A stretch of DNA of 8,967 bases from CAKUFA01 sp963618735. Lineage in GTDB: Bacteria > Bacillota > Clostridia > Christensenellales > Aristaeellaceae. The translations under genes were made by a program, and so were the position numbers. The stretch spans positions 1-8,967 of the forward strand of contig CAVEUM010000048.1 in assembly GCA_963618735.1 (NCBI GenBank), given 5' to 3'. Positions 6,494-8,967 of this stretch are shown in pieces; within the stretch, counting starts at the first letter, position 1, and each line of letters begins with the position of its first letter. The notes beneath the pieces were generated by a model, which saw only the letters and a list, made by a program, of their open reading frames with translations, did no database searches and had not been told where the DNA came from.

Positions 6494-8053
6494 ATGGAAC
6501 TGTCTTGTCTGTTTGTATCTGGTCGAAGTGCCGCACTTCAGTTGGCGGATGGCGGACTGTATCACACGCAGAAGCCTTACACCGTTTTCCTGAACGGGGA
6601 GAAAGCGATGGTCACTGACCGTGTGGTGACCAATCTGTATGGATTGTGGCCGGACACGGATTATACCGTAGAAATCGCGGATGGGGAAGAGAAGATTGCG
6701 TCCCTGACCTTCCACACGGCCTATGAGAGCGTCTCCCTGAACGTTCGCCGCTTTGGTGCGATTGGCGATGGGGTGCACGATGATACGGCAGCGATTCAGG
6801 CAGCGATTCTCTGCTGCCCTGCACATGGCCGTGTGCTGATCCCTGCAGGCAAATACTCGGTAACACCGCTGTTCCTGAAAAGTCATATGTCCCTTGAACT
6901 GGCAGAAGGTGCGGAGCTGTGCCTCTGCAAGGATCGGCATTGCTTCCCGATTCTGCCTGGCATGACGGAAAGCACGGATGAAAAGGGCGAGTATAACCTT
7001 GGCAGCTGGGAGGGCAACCCGCTGGACGCCTTTGCATCCCTGATCACTGGCGTAGAGGTGGAGGATGTCTGCGTCTATGGCCCGGGCACGCTGAATGGTC
7101 AGGCCGATCAGGCAGACTGGTGGGTAAACCGTAAGCAGAAGAACATCGCGTGGCGCGGCCGCATGGTGTTCCTGTGCCGCTGCAAGCAGGTGACGCTGCA
7201 GGGCGTCAAGGTATGCAACAGTCCCTCGTGGAACCTGCATCCTTACTTCAGCGAAGATCTGAAGTTTATCGGCATCACGGTCACTGCACCTGCGGATAGT
7301 CCCAATACGGATGGCTTCGATCCTGAAAGCTGCAAGAACGTGCTTCTGGCAGGGGCACACTTCTCCCTGGGAGATGACTGCATTGCTATCAAAGCAGGCA
7401 AAATCTACATGGGAAGCACCTATAAAACGCCCTGCGAGAACATCGAAATCACCCACTGCCTGATGGAAAATGGCCATGGCGGCGTGACGGTCGGCAGCGA
7501 AATGGCTGGCGGCGTGAATCACGTTCGCGTGCATGATTGCCTGATGCGCAACACCGACCGCGGCCTTCGCGTGAAGACTCGCCGCGGGCGTGGCAAGGAC
7601 GGCGTGATTGACGAAATCGTCTTCGAGCATGTGAAGATGGAGCACGTGGGCGCGCCGTTTGTGGTAAATTGCCTGTATTTCTGCGACCCGGATGGACACA
7701 CGGCATGGGTGCAATCCCGCGAAAAGTATCCTGTGGACGAAACAACGCCTCGGGTGGGGACGGTGATCTTCCGTGATGTTCAGGCGGAGGACTGCGGTGC
7801 CTGCGCCGGATATTTCCTCGGCCTGCCCGAACAGCCTATCGAACGGGTGGAGCTGGAGAACGTCACCTTTACCTTTGATCCGCAGGGAAAAGCTATGGCA
7901 CCTGCTATGGCGGAAAATGTAGAACCCTGCCTGAATCGCGGCCTGATCGCCAAGTATGTAGATCATGTTGTGATGAAGAATGTGCACTTTGCGGGTCAAA
8001 AGGGAGAAAAGCTGGATTGCGAGCAGGTGGCTCACGTGGAAGAGGAGGCCTGA
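6494..8053 (+). CDS. GH28 polygalacturonase-like enzyme with N-terminal fibronectin-III-like domain
   Basis: A 519-residue inverting glycosidase predicted to hydrolyse alpha-galacturonosyl links, probably from chain ends. Residues 1-76 look like a small beta-sandwich (fibronectin III type), as in several bacterial exo-acting GH28 enzymes. The right-handed beta-helix starts with RRFGAIGDGVHDDT around 84-97. All GH28 catalytic motifs are present: NTD at 271-273, DD at 294-295, GHG at 327-329, and RVK at 359-361 in place of the common RIK. ATG 6494 is chosen because AGGAGG (6482-6487) sits 6 bases before it; an in-frame ATG at 6461 lies inside the GH105 gene with no such site. There is no signal peptide, which is unusual for a polymer-degrading GH28 and points to imported oligosaccharides. 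It lies between GH105 and an isomerase-like gene in a tight operon. Activity could be galacturonidase or rhamnogalacturonan galacturonohydrolase; the sequence does not decide. Confidence 0.92.
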   Translation: MELSCLFVSGRSAALQLADGGLYHTQKPYTVFLNGEKAMVTDRVVTNLYGLWPDTDYTVEIADGEEKIASLTFHTAYESVSLNVRRFGAIGDGVHDDTAAIQAAILCCPAHGRVLIPAGKYSVTPLFLKSHMSLELAEGAELCLCKDRHCFPILPGMTESTDEKGEYNLGSWEGNPLDAFASLITGVEVEDVCVYGPGTLNGQADQADWWVNRKQKNIAWRGRMVFLCRCKQVTLQGVKVCNSPSWNLHPYFSEDLKFIGITVTAPADSPNTDGFDPESCKNVLLAGAHFSLGDDCIAIKAGKIYMGSTYKTPCENIEITHCLMENGHGGVTVGSEMAGGVNHVRVHDCLMRNTDRGLRVKTRRGRGKDGVIDEIVFEHVKMEHVGAPFVVNCLYFCDPDGHTAWVQSREKYPVDETTPRVGTVIFRDVQAEDCGACAGYFLGLPEQPIERVELENVTFTFDPQGKAMAPAMAENVEPCLNRGLIAKYVDHVVMKNVHFAGQKGEKLDCEQVAHVEEEA

Positions 8054-8055
8054 AC

Positions 8056-8889
8056 ATGAACATTGGCATTCGTTTGCATGATACGGCGGCAGGCACCCTG
8101 GAGGAACGTGCTGAGTTTGTGAAGCAGCAGGGATTCACCTGCGTGCATCTGGCAATGAGCAAGGTGATTGACCCTAAGTATATGGATCCTGCGATGGCCA
8201 CGCCCGGTCTTGCGTCCTATCTGAACAAGGCACTAAAGGGGCTTGATACGGCTGTGCTGGGGTGCTATCTGAATCTCGCTCATCCAGACGAAAAGAAGTA
8301 TCAGGAAATCCTGAAGAAGTATGTGGCTCATCTGCAGCTTTGCCGTTGGATGAATGCGTCGGTGGTTGGCACGGAAACGGGCAATCCCAATGCGGAGTAT
8401 CGCTACGATCCTGTGGCCAGCCACACCGATGCGGCGCTGTCGCTGTTCATTGACCGTCTGCATCCCGTGGTGGATGCAGCGGAAAAGATCGGCGCGACGA
8501 TTGCTATTGAGCCTGTGTACACCCACATCGTGTCGGACGGCAAGCGTGCCCGCAAGGTGCTGGACGCCATTCATTCGCCCAATCTGAAGATCATTTTCGA
8601 CCCCGTGAATCTTCTGCATCCGGACAATCTTCAGCGTCGTGACGCGGTGCTGGAGGAAGCCATGGACTTGCTGGGGGACGAGATTGCAATCGTTCATCTG
8701 AAAGACTACCATGCGAAGCCGGAAAAGCTGGAAGCCTGCGCGCCTGGCCTTGGCGAAATGAACTATGATGCTGTGCTGCGCTTCTGCAATGAGCGGAAGC
8801 CTCATGTGCAGATGACCCTTGAAAACACCAAGCCCGACAATGCCGAGGCAGCTCGTCTTTTCCTTGAACAGCGTGCAATGAATGTGTAA
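8056..8889 (+). CDS. Sugar isomerase/epimerase-like TIM-barrel protein (AP-endonuclease-2 superfamily)
   Basis: A 277-residue (beta/alpha)8 barrel of the xylose-isomerase-like superfamily, a usual length for its sugar isomerase/epimerase members. The expected metal-binding positions are all filled: Glu152 in IAIEPVYT, Asp182 in IIFDPVNLL, His214 in IVHLKDYH, and Glu256 in MTLENT, so the protein should be catalytically competent. The start at 8056 is supported by AGAGGAGG (8041-8048) 7 bases upstream, within the end of the GH28 gene. The frame stays open to 8017, but that lies inside GH28. Only two bases separate it from the GH28 stop. Its position after GH105 and GH28 suggests it isomerises or epimerises a released sugar such as galacturonate, deoxy-ketouronate or rhamnose, or a derivative. 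The exact reaction cannot be assigned from sequence. Hydroxypyruvate isomerase-like and inositol-related relatives are alternatives. Confidence 0.85.
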   Translation: MNIGIRLHDTAAGTLEERAEFVKQQGFTCVHLAMSKVIDPKYMDPAMATPGLASYLNKALKGLDTAVLGCYLNLAHPDEKKYQEILKKYVAHLQLCRWMNASVVGTETGNPNAEYRYDPVASHTDAALSLFIDRLHPVVDAAEKIGATIAIEPVYTHIVSDGKRARKVLDAIHSPNLKIIFDPVNLLHPDNLQRRDAVLEEAMDLLGDEIAIVHLKDYHAKPEKLEACAPGLGEMNYDAVLRFCNERKPHVQMTLENTKPDNAEAARLFLEQRAMNV

Positions 8890-8930
8890 ACATTGTGGAA
8901 AACGGACGGCTCCTGCATGAAGAAAAGCTT

Positions 8931-8967
8931 GCAAAAGGGGAATGCCTGAGGGGTGTTCCCTTTTTGC
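8931..8967 (+). terminator. Probable rho-independent terminator at the window edge
   Basis: GCAAAAGGGGAA (8931-8942) pairs with TTCCCTTTTTGC (8956-8967) as a 12-bp stem with a single G-U pair and a 13-base loop. It lies 41 bases after the isomerase stop. The run of T within the 3' arm could serve as the U-tract. The window ends at the last base of the stem, so the true tail is not visible. It probably ends the GH105-GH28-isomerase transcript. Confidence 0.7.

Noticed and set aside
6434..8035. Long open frame of 533 codons on the minus strand, opposite GH28
   Set aside because: GH28 on the plus strand has all its catalytic motifs. The antisense product has no family signature. The equal length to the other antisense frame is coincidence.

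Overview
The window looks like part of a carbohydrate-utilisation locus from an anaerobic Firmicute, probably a Clostridia-class gut or rumen type. The evidence is the LplB/YtcP-type ABC permease pair, strong AGGAGG-like ribosome binding sites, a consensus sigma-A promoter, a CcpA-type cre-like site, and enzyme types best known from Bacillus and clostridial rhamnogalacturonan loci. The species cannot be named from this sequence. GC content is moderate to high and looks even across the genes. No RNA gene, insertion sequence, CRISPR array or prophage feature was seen.

Layout. (1) Bases 1-1300, plus strand: the end of one sugar ABC permease and a complete second permease, closed by a rho-independent terminator at 1317-1356. 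(2) Bases 1394-3735, plus strand: an SGNH esterase of the rhamnogalacturonan acetylesterase type and a GH43 glycosidase, overlapping by ATGA. (3) A hairpin at 3741-3773 between convergent genes, then a MATE-family exporter on the minus strand (3788-5194). (4) A 185-base divergent intergenic region (5195-5379) holding a cre-like site, a perfect TTGACA-N17-TATAAT promoter, and an imperfect palindrome inside that promoter. (5) Bases 5380-8889, plus strand: GH105 unsaturated rhamnogalacturonyl hydrolase, GH28 polygalacturonase-like enzyme and a TIM-barrel sugar isomerase/epimerase-like protein. They are tightly spaced and followed by a hairpin that runs to the window edge.

How the genes fit together (inference). 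The permeases would import short acetylated pectic oligosaccharides, using a binding protein and ATPase that lie outside the window. The SGNH esterase would remove acetyl groups. GH43 would trim arabinose- or xylose-type side chains. GH105 would remove the unsaturated uronic acid left by a lyase. GH28 would release galacturonate. The TIM-barrel protein would act on a released sugar or derivative. None of the four hydrolases shows a signal peptide, so the scheme is import first and cut inside. The MATE exporter is the odd member; its role here is unknown.

I do not see a wholly new system. The parts most worth checking are the control region at 5195-5379, the TIM-barrel protein of unknown substrate, and the exporter sitting between the two hydrolase operons.
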